DNA from: Herbidospora sakaeratensis
Lineage (GTDB): Bacteria > Actinomycetota > Actinomycetes > Streptosporangiales > Streptosporangiaceae
Assembly: GCF_001570525.1 (NCBI RefSeq)
Contig: NZ_BBXC01000009.1
Location: 240,363 to 304,362 of the forward strand
DNA length: 64,000 nt
Direction: 5' to 3'
Positions 8,489 through 16,339 of the stretch are shown one piece after another. Within the stretch, counting starts at the first letter, position 1, and each line of letters begins with the position of its first letter. The notes under the pieces were generated by a model that worked only from the letters and a program-made list of their open reading frames with translations, was not told where the DNA came from and did no database searches. A program made the translations under genes and the position numbers.

Positions 8489-8525
8489 GCGAGCCACAGC
8501 CGGCCTTCGGCCGTCCGCGGCTCGC
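8489..8525. terminator. Hairpin between convergent mtnK and mtnB
   Basis: Outer arms GCGAGCC (8489-8495) and GGCTCGC (8519-8525) enclose an inner CGGCC-TTC-GGCCG stem-loop, with a few mismatches between. It sits in the 43-bp gap between the two convergent stops and could end both transcripts. Confidence 0.6.
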
Positions 8526-8530
8526 TCTGT

Positions 8531-9142
8531 CTAGCGAATCGCGATCCGGTAGGCCAGCAGCCACTCGACGCACTCGGTGACGTGCCGGGCCCGGTGCAGG
8601 GTGGGCGCCCACGTGTAGAGGCCGTGGTTGGCGACGATCACGGCGGGCGTCGCCGGGTCGTACACGGCCTCGAAGCGGTCGCCGAGTTCGGCCATGTCCT
8701 GGCTGTTCTCGATGACGGGGATGACCACCTCGTCGTCGTGGGCCAGGCGGCCGATGCCCTTGAGGGTCTCGACGTCCTTCAGGAGCACCCCCTTCGGCCA
8801 GTGGTGGGCGGCCACCACGGCGTTCAGGGCGTGGACGTGCACGATCGCGTCGGCGCCGGTCACCGCCGCGACCCGCGCGTGCAGCCCGGCCTCGGCCGAG
8901 GGGGTCAGCGGCTCGACGCCCGCCACCTCGACCGGTTCGCCCCGCTCGCCGACGACCGCGACGTCGGAGGCGGTGAGCTCGCCCTTGTCGAGGCCGCTCG
9001 CGGTGACCGCGAGCCGCAGCGGGTCGCGCGTGAGCACCTCCGAGAGGTTGCCGGAGGTGCCGCGCATCCAGCCGATGCCGGTGTACCTCGCGGACTCCAC
9101 CGCCAGCCGCCCCCCGGCGGCCAGCACGTTCTCCCTGTTCAT
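8531..9142 (-). CDS. mtnB: Methylthioribulose-1-phosphate dehydratase
   Basis: 203-residue class II aldolase/adducin-fold enzyme that dehydrates 5-methylthioribulose 1-phosphate. The zinc ligands HVHALN (His102, His104) and the acidic residue in PSAEAGLH (Glu84) are in place; RGTSGNLS is the usual phosphate-binding loop and VANHGLYTWAP carries the third His. The ATG at 9142 overlaps the mtnC stop (ATGA). It is the last gene of an eight-gene minus-strand run that starts with the nucleoside-binding lipoprotein. Confidence 0.94.
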   Translation of the reverse strand: MNRENVLAAGGRLAVESARYTGIGWMRGTSGNLSEVLTRDPLRLAVTASGLDKGELTASDVAVVGERGEPVEVAGVEPLTPSAEAGLHARVAAVTGADAIVHVHALNAVVAAHHWPKGVLLKDVETLKGIGRLAHDDEVVIPVIENSQDMAELGDRFEAVYDPATPAVIVANHGLYTWAPTLHRARHVTECVEWLLAYRIAIR

Positions 9143-9798
9143 ACGATCTCCTCGAAGCTCGTGACCACCCGGTGGCCGCCGAAGTCGGCCCGCTCGCTGG
9201 GCTCGCCGGGCCGCCGCAGCCCGATCGCCTGCCATCCGGCCGCCGCCGCGGCGTCGAGTTCCGCCGGTACGTCCGACAGGAACAGCAGGTCGTCGCTGCC
9301 CAGCGTGGCGGCGATGCGCTCGTAGGAGGCGCTGTCGCGTTTGGGGCCCGCGTTGACGGTGTCGAAGTGGTGCTCGATCAGCACCGACAGGTCGCCGTCG
9401 GCGCTGTGCCGGAACCACGGCCGCTGGCTGGAGACCGACCCCGACGAGAAGACGGCCAGGCGGGTCCCCCGGGCGTGCCACCGGTGCAGCGCGGGCGCGA
9501 CGTCGGGGAAGAAGTGGGAGGTCAGGTCGCCGCTCGCGAACCCGGCGGCCCAGATCTGCCCCTGGAGGGTCTTCAGCGGGGTCGCCTTGACGTCGCCGTC
9601 CATCCAGCCGTGCAGGATGGCGACGGTCTCCTCGGTCGTCGCGCCGCCGGTCTCCCGCACCGCCTGGGCGACCTCGGGGTCGTCGCGGTGGGCGTCGATC
9701 CACGGGCCGAGGCGCGAGCGGGCGTAGGAGTAGAGGCCCACGTGCACCGACTCGGTCGAGCTCGTGGTGCCTTCGATGTCCAGCACGATCCAGCTCAT
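9139..9798 (-). CDS. mtnC: Enolase-phosphatase E1 (acireductone synthase)
   Basis: 219-residue HAD-superfamily enzyme that enolises and dephosphorylates 2,3-diketo-5-methylthiopentyl 1-phosphate to acireductone, the substrate of MtnD. The HAD nucleophile motif is DIEGT (Asp7 with Glu9), specific for this family where most HADs have DxDGT. Motif II is VFSSGSVSSQ, motif III the lysine in NAGPKRDSASY, and motif IV LFLSDVPAELDAA. It overlaps both neighbours by 4 bases, showing tight coupling with mtnB and the nucleoside hydrolase. Confidence 0.95.
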   Translation of the reverse strand: MSWIVLDIEGTTSSTESVHVGLYSYARSRLGPWIDAHRDDPEVAQAVRETGGATTEETVAILHGWMDGDVKATPLKTLQGQIWAAGFASGDLTSHFFPDVAPALHRWHARGTRLAVFSSGSVSSQRPWFRHSADGDLSVLIEHHFDTVNAGPKRDSASYERIAATLGSDDLLFLSDVPAELDAAAAAGWQAIGLRRPGEPSERADFGGHRVVTSFEEIV

Positions 9799-10745
9799 CG
9801 GGTCAGAACCTCCACGAAGTCGGCGACGAAGCGGGCCGCGTCCACCTCGGTGATCACCTTGGTGGGCGGGGCGGGCTGGTAGGGGAAGGCTGGCGGCAGG
9901 CCGTCGTGGGTCCGCATCAGCCTGGCCCTGGCCAGGAAACCGTCGGTCCGTACGTTAACCGGCCCGTCGACCGACGCGGTCGCGAACGTGGGGTCGAGCA
10001 GGATGCCGGCCGCCAGGGGGTCGTGCAGCGGGATGATCCGCCGGCCCCACTCGTTCTGGTAGAAGTCCAGGTAGGCGTCGAGGATCTCGGTCGCGAACCG
10101 GGCGACCGGGGTGCCGGCGGCCCGCAGGGCGTTGATGGCCACCTCGTCGAGGATCGTGGTGGCGGTGACGTTCACGCCGACCATGACCAGCTCGTTGCGC
10201 GGGGCCGAGAAGACCGCGCTCGCCGCCTCCGGGTCGTTGTTGATGTTGGCGTCCACCATCAGCAGCTCGCCGGGCGGGGCGTACGGGCCCGAGCCGCCCA
10301 TCAGCACGACCGAGCGGTAGCGGGTGAACAGATCGGGGTCGAGGCGCAGCGCCTGGCCCAGGTTGGTCAGCGGGCCGAGGGCCAGCAGGTCGAGTTCGCC
10401 CGGCTGCTCCCGGCCCAGCCGCACCAGTAGTTCGGCGGCGCTCTCGCCGGTGGTCTCCGGCAGGGGGCGGTCGTAGCCGACGTCGCCGAGGCCGTCCTTG
10501 CCGTGGACGTACCCGGCGATGTGCGCCGTGCCGGTCAGCGGTTCGGCCGCGCCCCGGGCGATCGGCACGTCGAGGCCGAGCAGGCCGTTGACGTAGGCGA
10601 TGTTGCGGGCGGCGTCGGGCTCGACGCAGTTGCCGAACACCGAGGTGACCGCCACGATCTCGGCGTCGGGGCGGCCGGCCAGGTAGAGCAGGGTGTGGGC
10701 GTCGTCGATGCCCGTGTCGGTGTCGACGACGATGCGCCTGGTCAT
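9795..10745 (-). CDS. Inosine/uridine-preferring-type nucleoside hydrolase, candidate MTA-cleaving enzyme
   Basis: 316-residue ribohydrolase with the calcium-binding N-terminal signature DTDTGIDDA (Asp8, Asp10, Asp14, Asp15), the LALGPLTNLG core motif, LMGGSG, and the C-terminal HDPLA calcium ligand. The family hydrolyses the N-glycosidic bond of nucleosides. It is embedded, with 4-bp overlaps, between mtnC and mtnA, and the window has a methylthioribose kinase but no mtnN nucleosidase or mtnP phosphorylase. I infer that it releases adenine from MTA to give methylthioribose for MtnK. General purine nucleoside scavenging is the alternative. Confidence 0.88.
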   Translation of the reverse strand: MTRRIVVDTDTGIDDAHTLLYLAGRPDAEIVAVTSVFGNCVEPDAARNIAYVNGLLGLDVPIARGAAEPLTGTAHIAGYVHGKDGLGDVGYDRPLPETTGESAAELLVRLGREQPGELDLLALGPLTNLGQALRLDPDLFTRYRSVVLMGGSGPYAPPGELLMVDANINNDPEAASAVFSAPRNELVMVGVNVTATTILDEVAINALRAAGTPVARFATEILDAYLDFYQNEWGRRIIPLHDPLAAGILLDPTFATASVDGPVNVRTDGFLARARLMRTHDGLPPAFPYQPAPPTKVITEVDAARFVADFVEVLTR

Positions 10746-11731
10746 AGTGCTTGTCTCACATTCTCCGGGCGGAAGGCGCCCTTTTCGGTGACGATCCGGG
10801 TGACCAGGTCAGGTGGTGTCGTGTCGAAGGCCGGGTAGTGGCCGGTGACGCCGTGGGCGGCGGTCCTGACCCCGAGGACGTGCAGCACCTCGTCGGGGTC
10901 GCGGTGCTCGATCACCACGTCGGCGGGGGTGGGGGCCTGCGGGTCGGGGCGCTGGACGAGCGCGTGGAAGGGCACGCCGAACCGGTGCGCGGCCAGGGCG
11001 ACGCCGAGCGTGCCGACCTTGTTGATCACGTGGCCGTCGAGGGTGACGCGGTCGGCCGCGACCAGGGCGACATCGGCGACGCCGTTGGCCAGGGCCGCGG
11101 CGGCCATGCCGTCGGTGATCACCGTGGGTTCGTAGCCCATCTCGACCAGGGTCGCCGCGGTCAGCCGCGCGCCCTGCAGGTAGGGGCGCGTCTCGGTGCA
11201 GACGAACTCCAGGTACTTGCCCTGCTCCTGGGCGGCCTGGACGGTCGCGATCAGGTAGTAGTCGGCCCAGCAGTGGGTCAGCACGGTCGAGCCGTCGGGC
11301 AGCAGGCCGGCGGCGTGCCGGCCCAGGGCGGCCGACCGGTCGCGGTAGGCCCGGTCGTGCGCGGTGGCGGCCGCTTCGACCTGCTCGGCCAGGTCTCCCT
11401 CTCGCAGCTCCGCGAGGATCGCGGCGACGGCGTCGCGGATGTGGTTGTTGGTGGGACGGGTGGCGACGAGCCGGTCACCGGCGGCCTGGAGCTCCTTGAC
11501 GGCCACGTCGTAGGGCTGGTGCCGGACCGAACGGGCGGCCAGCACCATCGCGGCCGTGGTCGCGAACAGGGGGCCCGAGCTCTGCGTGACCATGGCCCTG
11601 ATCGCCTGGGCGACCTCGTCGCTGGTCGTGCAGCGCACCCATCTCCGCTCGAACGGGTAGACGCGCCGGTCGAGGATCTCCACCGCGTCACCGGTCAGCC
11701 GCACCGAATTGGCCAGTTCAGGCGTGTTCAT
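10742..11731 (-). CDS. mtnA: S-methyl-5-thioribose-1-phosphate isomerase
   Basis: 329-residue eIF2B-like isomerase converting methylthioribose 1-phosphate to methylthioribulose 1-phosphate. Visible motifs are TRPTNNHIRDA, THCWAD with catalytic Cys154, ETRPYLQGARLTA, and AADRVTLDGHVINKVGT with catalytic Asp227. The RPT loop differs from the common RPTAVNL form, so relatives acting on ribose 1,5-bisphosphate were considered, but the mtnK/B/C/D context favours MtnA. Its start lies inside the end of the upstream permease gene (14-base overlap). Confidence 0.88.
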   Translation of the reverse strand: MNTPELANSVRLTGDAVEILDRRVYPFERRWVRCTTSDEVAQAIRAMVTQSSGPLFATTAAMVLAARSVRHQPYDVAVKELQAAGDRLVATRPTNNHIRDAVAAILAELREGDLAEQVEAAATAHDRAYRDRSAALGRHAAGLLPDGSTVLTHCWADYYLIATVQAAQEQGKYLEFVCTETRPYLQGARLTAATLVEMGYEPTVITDGMAAAALANGVADVALVAADRVTLDGHVINKVGTLGVALAAHRFGVPFHALVQRPDPQAPTPADVVIEHRDPDEVLHVLGVRTAAHGVTGHYPAFDTTPPDLVTRIVTEKGAFRPENVRQAL

Positions 11732-12611
11732 AGGACCTCCTCCGCCGCCGCGTCACGGCGGCCAGCACCAGCGCGGCCAGGGTGATCACATAGGGGGCGG
11801 CGTCGGCCGCCTGCTGCGGCAGGCCCGCGCCCTGGAGCCGGAACCCGAACGCCTCGGCGACGCCGAACAGCAGGCAGGCCAGCAGCAGCCGCCCGGGGTA
11901 GACGCCGCTGAGCATGACCGCCACCACGGCGATCCAGCCGCGACCGGCGCTCATGCCCTCGCTGAAAAGCGTCACGTTGCCGAGCGAGAGCTGCGCCCCG
12001 GCCAGCCCGCACAGCGCGCCCGCGACCAGCGTCACGCCGTGCTGGTAGCCGGAGACGCGCAGGCCGACGGCCTGGGCGGCGTCGAGGTGCTGGCCCACGG
12101 CGCGCAGCCGCAGGCCCGACCGGGTACGGGTCAGCCACGTGGCCATCACGACCACCAGCAGCAGCGCGACCGGCACGAGCGGCGACTGCTCTCTCAGTAC
12201 GGGGACGTCGACGCCGAGCTCGCCCAGGTCGGGCAGGCCGGCCAGGTCGGGGGAGCTGTAGGTGCCGCCGCTGCCGAAGATCTGCCGCATCAGGAACGCG
12301 GTCAGCCCGAGCGCGAGCAGGTTGAGCCCGACGGCGACCACGATCGGGTCGGCCCGCAGCGCCACCGCCGGCCCCGACAACAACGCCGAGAAGAGCACGG
12401 TCGCCGCGACCGCGCCCGCGACGCCGGTCCACGCGCTGCCGGTCAGGTCGCTGACCACGACGGCGACGAACGCGCCCCACAACAACTGGCCTTCGAGGGC
12501 GATGTTGAACACGCCCGCGACCTGGCAGAGCAGCCCGCCGAGCGCGGCCAGCAGCACCGGCGTGGTGGCGGTCAGCACCCCGGCCAGGAACGACCACTCG
12601 AAGACGTTCAC
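11718..12611 (-). CDS. Nucleoside-type ABC transporter permease (NupQ/YufQ-like)
   Basis: 297-residue polytopic permease of the branched-chain/nucleoside subfamily. It opens with FLAGVLTATTPVLLAALGGLLCQVAG, shown in pieces as TATTPVLLAALGG, and continues with the family loop FNIALEGQLL and the cytoplasmic GLRLRAVGQHLDAAQAVG loop. It pairs with the upstream permease to form the membrane channel of a nucleoside importer. The GTG start at 12611 overlaps the previous gene's stop by 4 bases. Its position directly before mtnA suggests MTA or another purine nucleoside as substrate; that is inference. Confidence 0.85.
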   Translation of the reverse strand: MNVFEWSFLAGVLTATTPVLLAALGGLLCQVAGVFNIALEGQLLWGAFVAVVVSDLTGSAWTGVAGAVAATVLFSALLSGPAVALRADPIVVAVGLNLLALGLTAFLMRQIFGSGGTYSSPDLAGLPDLGELGVDVPVLREQSPLVPVALLLVVVMATWLTRTRSGLRLRAVGQHLDAAQAVGLRVSGYQHGVTLVAGALCGLAGAQLSLGNVTLFSEGMSAGRGWIAVVAVMLSGVYPGRLLLACLLFGVAEAFGFRLQGAGLPQQAADAAPYVITLAALVLAAVTRRRRRSYEHA

Positions 12612-13639
12612 CGCGCCCTCCTCGCCCGCAGGGTCGCCAGCACCGCCACGATCACGATGATCAGCCCCTGCACGATCTGGGTGAGCTGGCTCGGCACCCC
12701 GGCCTCCCGTTCCATCCCCTGGCCGCCGACCTGCAGGAACGTCAGCAGCGCCACGGTGAGCGGCACCACGACCGGGCGGGCGCCGGCCAGCAGCACCGCC
12801 GCGACGGCGGTGAAGGTGTAACCGGGCGCGGTCAGCGCGCCGTCGACGAACCGGTGCGGCGGCCCCAGCACGATCAGCGCCCCCGCGAGCCCGGCGAACG
12901 CGCCGCCGCCCGCCAGCGCGAGCGCGGCCACCCGGCCGACCCGGACGCCGCCGTAGCGGGCGAACTCCCGGTTCTGCCCGGTGGCCCGGATCTCGTAGCC
13001 GAGGACGGTCCGGCCGTCGGCGTAGAGCCACAGGGCGGTGAGCACGGCGACCAGCGGCAGGCCGATGGTGAGGTAGCCGCTGCCACCGAGGGCGGGCAGG
13101 TGGGCCGCCTCGGGCAGCGGCGGGGTCTGCGCGATGCCGGTGTTCGGTTCGGCCAGCGGGAACCGTACCAGGTAGGAGGCCAGCGAGACGGCCGGGGCGC
13201 TGATCAGCAGCGTGCTGACGATGGCCGGGATGCCGAGCCGGGTGCTGAGCGGCGCGGCGACCACGGCCACGACCCCGCCCGCGACCGCCCCCAGGACCAG
13301 CGGCAGCACCACGGCCACCCCCGGCGGCAACGGCGCCAGCAGCGCGACGGCCGCGGCGGTCACCCCGCCCAGCGCGAGCTGCCCGTCGCCGCCGAGGTTG
13401 AACTCACCCGCGCGCAGCGGCAGGGCGAACGCGAGCGCCATGCCGAGCGTGGGCACGAACGCGGCGATCGTGTATTCGAGGTTCCCGTCGAAGAGCGCGC
13501 CTCTGACCAGCGCGGGGTAGGCCAGCGTCGGATCGACGCCGACCACCACCATGACGAGGGTGGTGAGGAGGAGCGCCCCGGCCAGGGCCACGACGGGCGC
13601 GGAGGCCACCACGCGGCGGGCGACGGCGGGCGCGCTCAT
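12608..13639 (-). CDS. Nucleoside-type ABC transporter permease (NupP/YufP-like)
   Basis: 343-residue membrane protein with about ten hydrophobic segments; key family marks are the LRAGEFNLGGDGQLALG loop and the cytoplasmic YEIRATGQNREFARYGG loop. The ATG at 13639 (MSAPAVARR) is chosen because upstream codons in the frame are antisense-like, low-complexity and overlap the ATPase gene. It lies 43 bp after the ATPase stop and overlaps the second permease by 4 bases. It forms a heterodimeric channel with that protein. Confidence 0.88.
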   Translation of the reverse strand: MSAPAVARRVVASAPVVALAGALLLTTLVMVVVGVDPTLAYPALVRGALFDGNLEYTIAAFVPTLGMALAFALPLRAGEFNLGGDGQLALGGVTAAAVALLAPLPPGVAVVLPLVLGAVAGGVVAVVAAPLSTRLGIPAIVSTLLISAPAVSLASYLVRFPLAEPNTGIAQTPPLPEAAHLPALGGSGYLTIGLPLVAVLTALWLYADGRTVLGYEIRATGQNREFARYGGVRVGRVAALALAGGGAFAGLAGALIVLGPPHRFVDGALTAPGYTFTAVAAVLLAGARPVVVPLTVALLTFLQVGGQGMEREAGVPSQLTQIVQGLIIVIVAVLATLRARRAR

Positions 13640-13682
13640 GCGAACCCCCCGATCGGGCGCGCGGACCTCGGGTGGCCAAGCA

Positions 13683-15164
13683 TCATCCGGTCGCTCCCAC
13701 CATGGCGCGGCCGAGTTCGGTCTCGGTGGCGTCGCCGGGGAACTCGGCGACCACGCGGCCCTCGTACAGGACCAGGATGCGGTCGGCGAGGTCGCGGAGC
13801 TCCGAGAGTTCGCTCGACTGGAGGAGGATGGCGGCGCCCTCGTCGCGGGCCGTGCGCAGCAGGTCGTGGACACGTTCGCGCACGCCCACGTCGACGCCCT
13901 GGGTCGGCTCCTCGGCGACCACCACCTGAGATGAGCGGGTGAGCTCGCGGGCCAGCACCGCCTTCTGGGCGTTGCCGCCCGACAGGGCGCCGATCGGGAC
14001 GTCGACCGAGGCGGCGCTGATGGAGAAGCGGTCGACCAGGTCGCGGGCGCGGGCCCGGACCTTCGCGCGGGGGAGGCCCCCGCGGGAGGCCAGGTCGCGC
14101 TGGGCGCCCATCAAAACGTTCTCAGCGACCGACATCCCGGGCGCGGTGGCGCGGCCGTGGCGGTCCTCCGGCACGTAGGCGACGCGCGGGTCGCGGCCCG
14201 CCAGGACGGGGGTGCCGGCCAGGAACACGCCCGGGACGGCGCCGCGCAGGCCCGTCACCGAGTCGACGAGCTCGCGCTGGCCGCTGCCCGCGACCCCGGC
14301 GAGGCCGACGATCTCGCCGGGACGCACCGCGAAGGAGATCCCCGACAGGCGGGCCACGCCGTCGGCGTCGCGGACGGTCAGGTCGCGCACCTCCAGCAGC
14401 GGCTCGCCCTCCGGCACGCGGGCGCGGCGGGGCGCGGGCGGGGTCAGCGAGCGGCCGATCATGGCGTTGACCAGTTCGTCCGCGTCGGTCTCCGAGGCGG
14501 TGAACCGGCCGGTCACCCGGCCCTGGCGGAGCACGGTCACCCGGTCGCCGACGGCCAGCACCTCCGAGAGCTTGTGGGTGACCAGCAGGATCGAGACCCC
14601 GGTCGCGGCGACCGTGCGGAGCACCTCGAAGAGGCGGTCGGTCTCGCCCGGCGTCAGCACGGCCGTCGGCTCGTCGAGGATGAGCACTTCGGCGTGGCGG
14701 TAGAGGGCGCGCAGGATCTCCACCCGCTGGCGCACCCCCACCGGCAGGCCGCCGACCAGGGCCGACGGGTCGGCGCGCAGGCCGTAGCGCTCGGAGAGGG
14801 CGGCCACCGCCTCGTTCGCGGCGGCGCGGTCGAGACGGCCGCGCCGGACCGGCTCCGCCCCGATCACGATGTTCTCGGCCACGGTCAGGCCGGGGAACAG
14901 CCGGAACCGCTGGTGGACCATGCCGAGGCCGTGGCGGATGGCGTCGGTGGGGGAGCGCAGCACGATCCGGTTCCCGTCGCGGCGGACCTCTCCGGCGTCG
15001 GGGCGGTGCAGGCCGTACAGGATCGACATCAGAGTGGACTTGCCGGCCCCGTTCTCCCCGACCACGGCGTGCACCTCGCCCCTGGCGACCGCCAGGTCGA
15101 TGCCGTCGTTGGCGAGGACGGGGCCGAACCGCTTCGTCACTCCGACGAGTTCGGCGGCGTACAT
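13683..15164 (-). CDS. Nucleoside-type ABC transporter ATP-binding protein (two NBDs)
   Basis: 493-residue double ATPase of the RbsA/YufO family. The first domain has Walker A GENGAGKST, a degenerate signature LPVGVRQRVEIL and Walker B VLILDEPTA. The second has the degenerate Walker A GVAGSGQREL, a canonical LSGGNAQK signature and VVVAEEPTQGVD. This asymmetry is normal for the family. Its ATG overlaps the lipoprotein stop by one base (TGATG). It powers the nucleoside importer and may also serve the ATPase-less sugar permease at 6351-7325; the second point is speculation. Confidence 0.92.
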   Translation of the reverse strand: MYAAELVGVTKRFGPVLANDGIDLAVARGEVHAVVGENGAGKSTLMSILYGLHRPDAGEVRRDGNRIVLRSPTDAIRHGLGMVHQRFRLFPGLTVAENIVIGAEPVRRGRLDRAAANEAVAALSERYGLRADPSALVGGLPVGVRQRVEILRALYRHAEVLILDEPTAVLTPGETDRLFEVLRTVAATGVSILLVTHKLSEVLAVGDRVTVLRQGRVTGRFTASETDADELVNAMIGRSLTPPAPRRARVPEGEPLLEVRDLTVRDADGVARLSGISFAVRPGEIVGLAGVAGSGQRELVDSVTGLRGAVPGVFLAGTPVLAGRDPRVAYVPEDRHGRATAPGMSVAENVLMGAQRDLASRGGLPRAKVRARARDLVDRFSISAASVDVPIGALSGGNAQKAVLARELTRSSQVVVAEEPTQGVDVGVRERVHDLLRTARDEGAAILLQSSELSELRDLADRILVLYEGRVVAEFPGDATETELGRAMVGATG

Positions 15165-16192
15165 CAGCTCTGGAGCGGGTCCGCGACGGTGATCTTCCCG
15201 GCGACGATGTCGTCGCGGGTCTGCTTGACCTTCGCCACCACGTCGGGGCTGGCCGCGACCGTGCAGCCGGAGGAGGCCAGGTCGTCGCCCAGGGCGGTCA
15301 CGCCCACGCCGCCCTCGGCCAGGCCGTAGACCTTCACGCCGCCGGTCTTGCCGCCGAAGATCTCCTTGATGGCGGCGTGCTCGGCGACGTCCACGTTCTT
15401 GAGGACGTTGTCGACGACGTTGCCGGGGCTCAGCGCGCACTGGTTGACGTCGACGCCGAACGCCTTGCCGCCGGACGCGGCGACCGCCTCGAACACGCCC
15501 GGGTTGCCGCCGGAGGCCGCCGCCGCGATGAGGTCGACGCCGCGTCCGGTGAGGGTCTGGGCCTGCGACTTGGCCCTGGCCGGGTCGCTGAACGGGTTGC
15601 TGCCGCCGACGTAGAGCGGGGTGCCCTGGACGCCGGGCTTGACCGAGGCCGCCCCGGCGAAGAACGGCTCGATCCACCGGTGCACGAACGGGGTGTCGAG
15701 CGCGGCGACCACGCCGATCTGGCCGCTCTTGGACAGCAGGCCCGCCTCGACGCCGGCCAGGTAGGCGGCCTCGTGCTCCTTGAACGACACGCAGGCCAGG
15801 TTGGGCGCCTGGTCCTTGGCGCACGAGTCGACCTGGAGGAACTGCTGGTCCGGGTTGGCCTTCGGGACGGTGTTGAACACGTCGTCGAAGGAGAAGCTGA
15901 TGCCCACGATCACGGTCGGCTTGGCCCGGACGGCCGCGTCGACGTTCTGCGCGATGGAGGTGGGGTCCTTGCTCTCGTACAGCTTGAAGGAGGCGCCGAG
16001 CTCCTCGGCGGCGGCCTCGGCGCCCTTGACGCCGAGCTGGAGGAAGCTGTTGGTGCCGACCGGGTTGGGGGTGATCAGGATGATCGACTTGGCCGGAACG
16101 GCCTCTGCTTCGGGGGTGTTCTCGCCGCCGCCACAGGCGGCGAGGCCGAAGAGGAGGAGGGCTGCGGCGGCGATCGTGGAGGTGCGTCTCAT
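15164..16192 (-). CDS. BMP-family nucleoside-binding lipoprotein
   Basis: 342 residues with a lipoprotein signal (LFGLAAC, Cys20), then a Bmp/PnrA domain. Family marks are VGTNSFLQLGVKGAE, the VGISFSFDD segment, LACVSFKEHEAAYLAG and the AEGGVGVTALGDD stretch near the C-terminus. BMP proteins bind purine nucleosides outside the cell for ABC import. It leads the eight-gene run BMP-ATPase-permease-permease-mtnA-hydrolase-mtnC-mtnB, so MTA is an attractive ligand, though not shown by sequence. Confidence 0.88.
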   Translation of the reverse strand: MRRTSTIAAAALLLFGLAACGGGENTPEAEAVPAKSIILITPNPVGTNSFLQLGVKGAEAAAEELGASFKLYESKDPTSIAQNVDAAVRAKPTVIVGISFSFDDVFNTVPKANPDQQFLQVDSCAKDQAPNLACVSFKEHEAAYLAGVEAGLLSKSGQIGVVAALDTPFVHRWIEPFFAGAASVKPGVQGTPLYVGGSNPFSDPARAKSQAQTLTGRGVDLIAAAASGGNPGVFEAVAASGGKAFGVDVNQCALSPGNVVDNVLKNVDVAEHAAIKEIFGGKTGGVKVYGLAEGGVGVTALGDDLASSGCTVAASPDVVAKVKQTRDDIVAGKITVADPLQS

Positions 16193-16237
16193 GGGTTCCC
16201 GGTTCCGAGCTGCGGAGATGGTGCATCGAGAGCATAT

Positions 16238-16252
16238 CTACACAATTCCTAC
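16238..16252. promoter_or_regulatory. Candidate regulator site, copy 1, BMP/accD divergent region
   Basis: CTACACAATTCCTAC, whose reverse complement GTAGGAATTGTGTAG closely resembles both GTAGGAAATGTAG on the plus strand at 16309-16321 and the site at 5201-5215. It lies 46 bases upstream of the BMP lipoprotein start on the minus strand. A shared regulator is inferred. Confidence 0.42.
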
Positions 16253-16308
16253 CGGAACAAGCGGGTATCTCCCCTCGTTGACGTGCCGAGATATTGCATG
16301 GTTTCTTA

Positions 16309-16321
16309 GTAGGAAATGTAG
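16309..16321. promoter_or_regulatory. Candidate regulator site, copy 2, in front of the carboxyltransferase gene
   Basis: GTAGGAAATGTAG, an inverted copy of the site at 16238-16252 (ends GTAGGA and GTAG conserved, centre two bases shorter). It ends 18 bases before the ATG at 16340, a position suited to repression of that gene. Confidence 0.4.
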
Positions 16322-16339
16322 GTAGTTTCGGGAGCCTTC

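Noticed and set aside
13640-13873. Longer start for the nucleoside permease
   Set aside because: The extension overlaps the ATPase gene and reads as Ser/Arg/Pro-rich nonsense; ATG 13639 fits the helix pattern.
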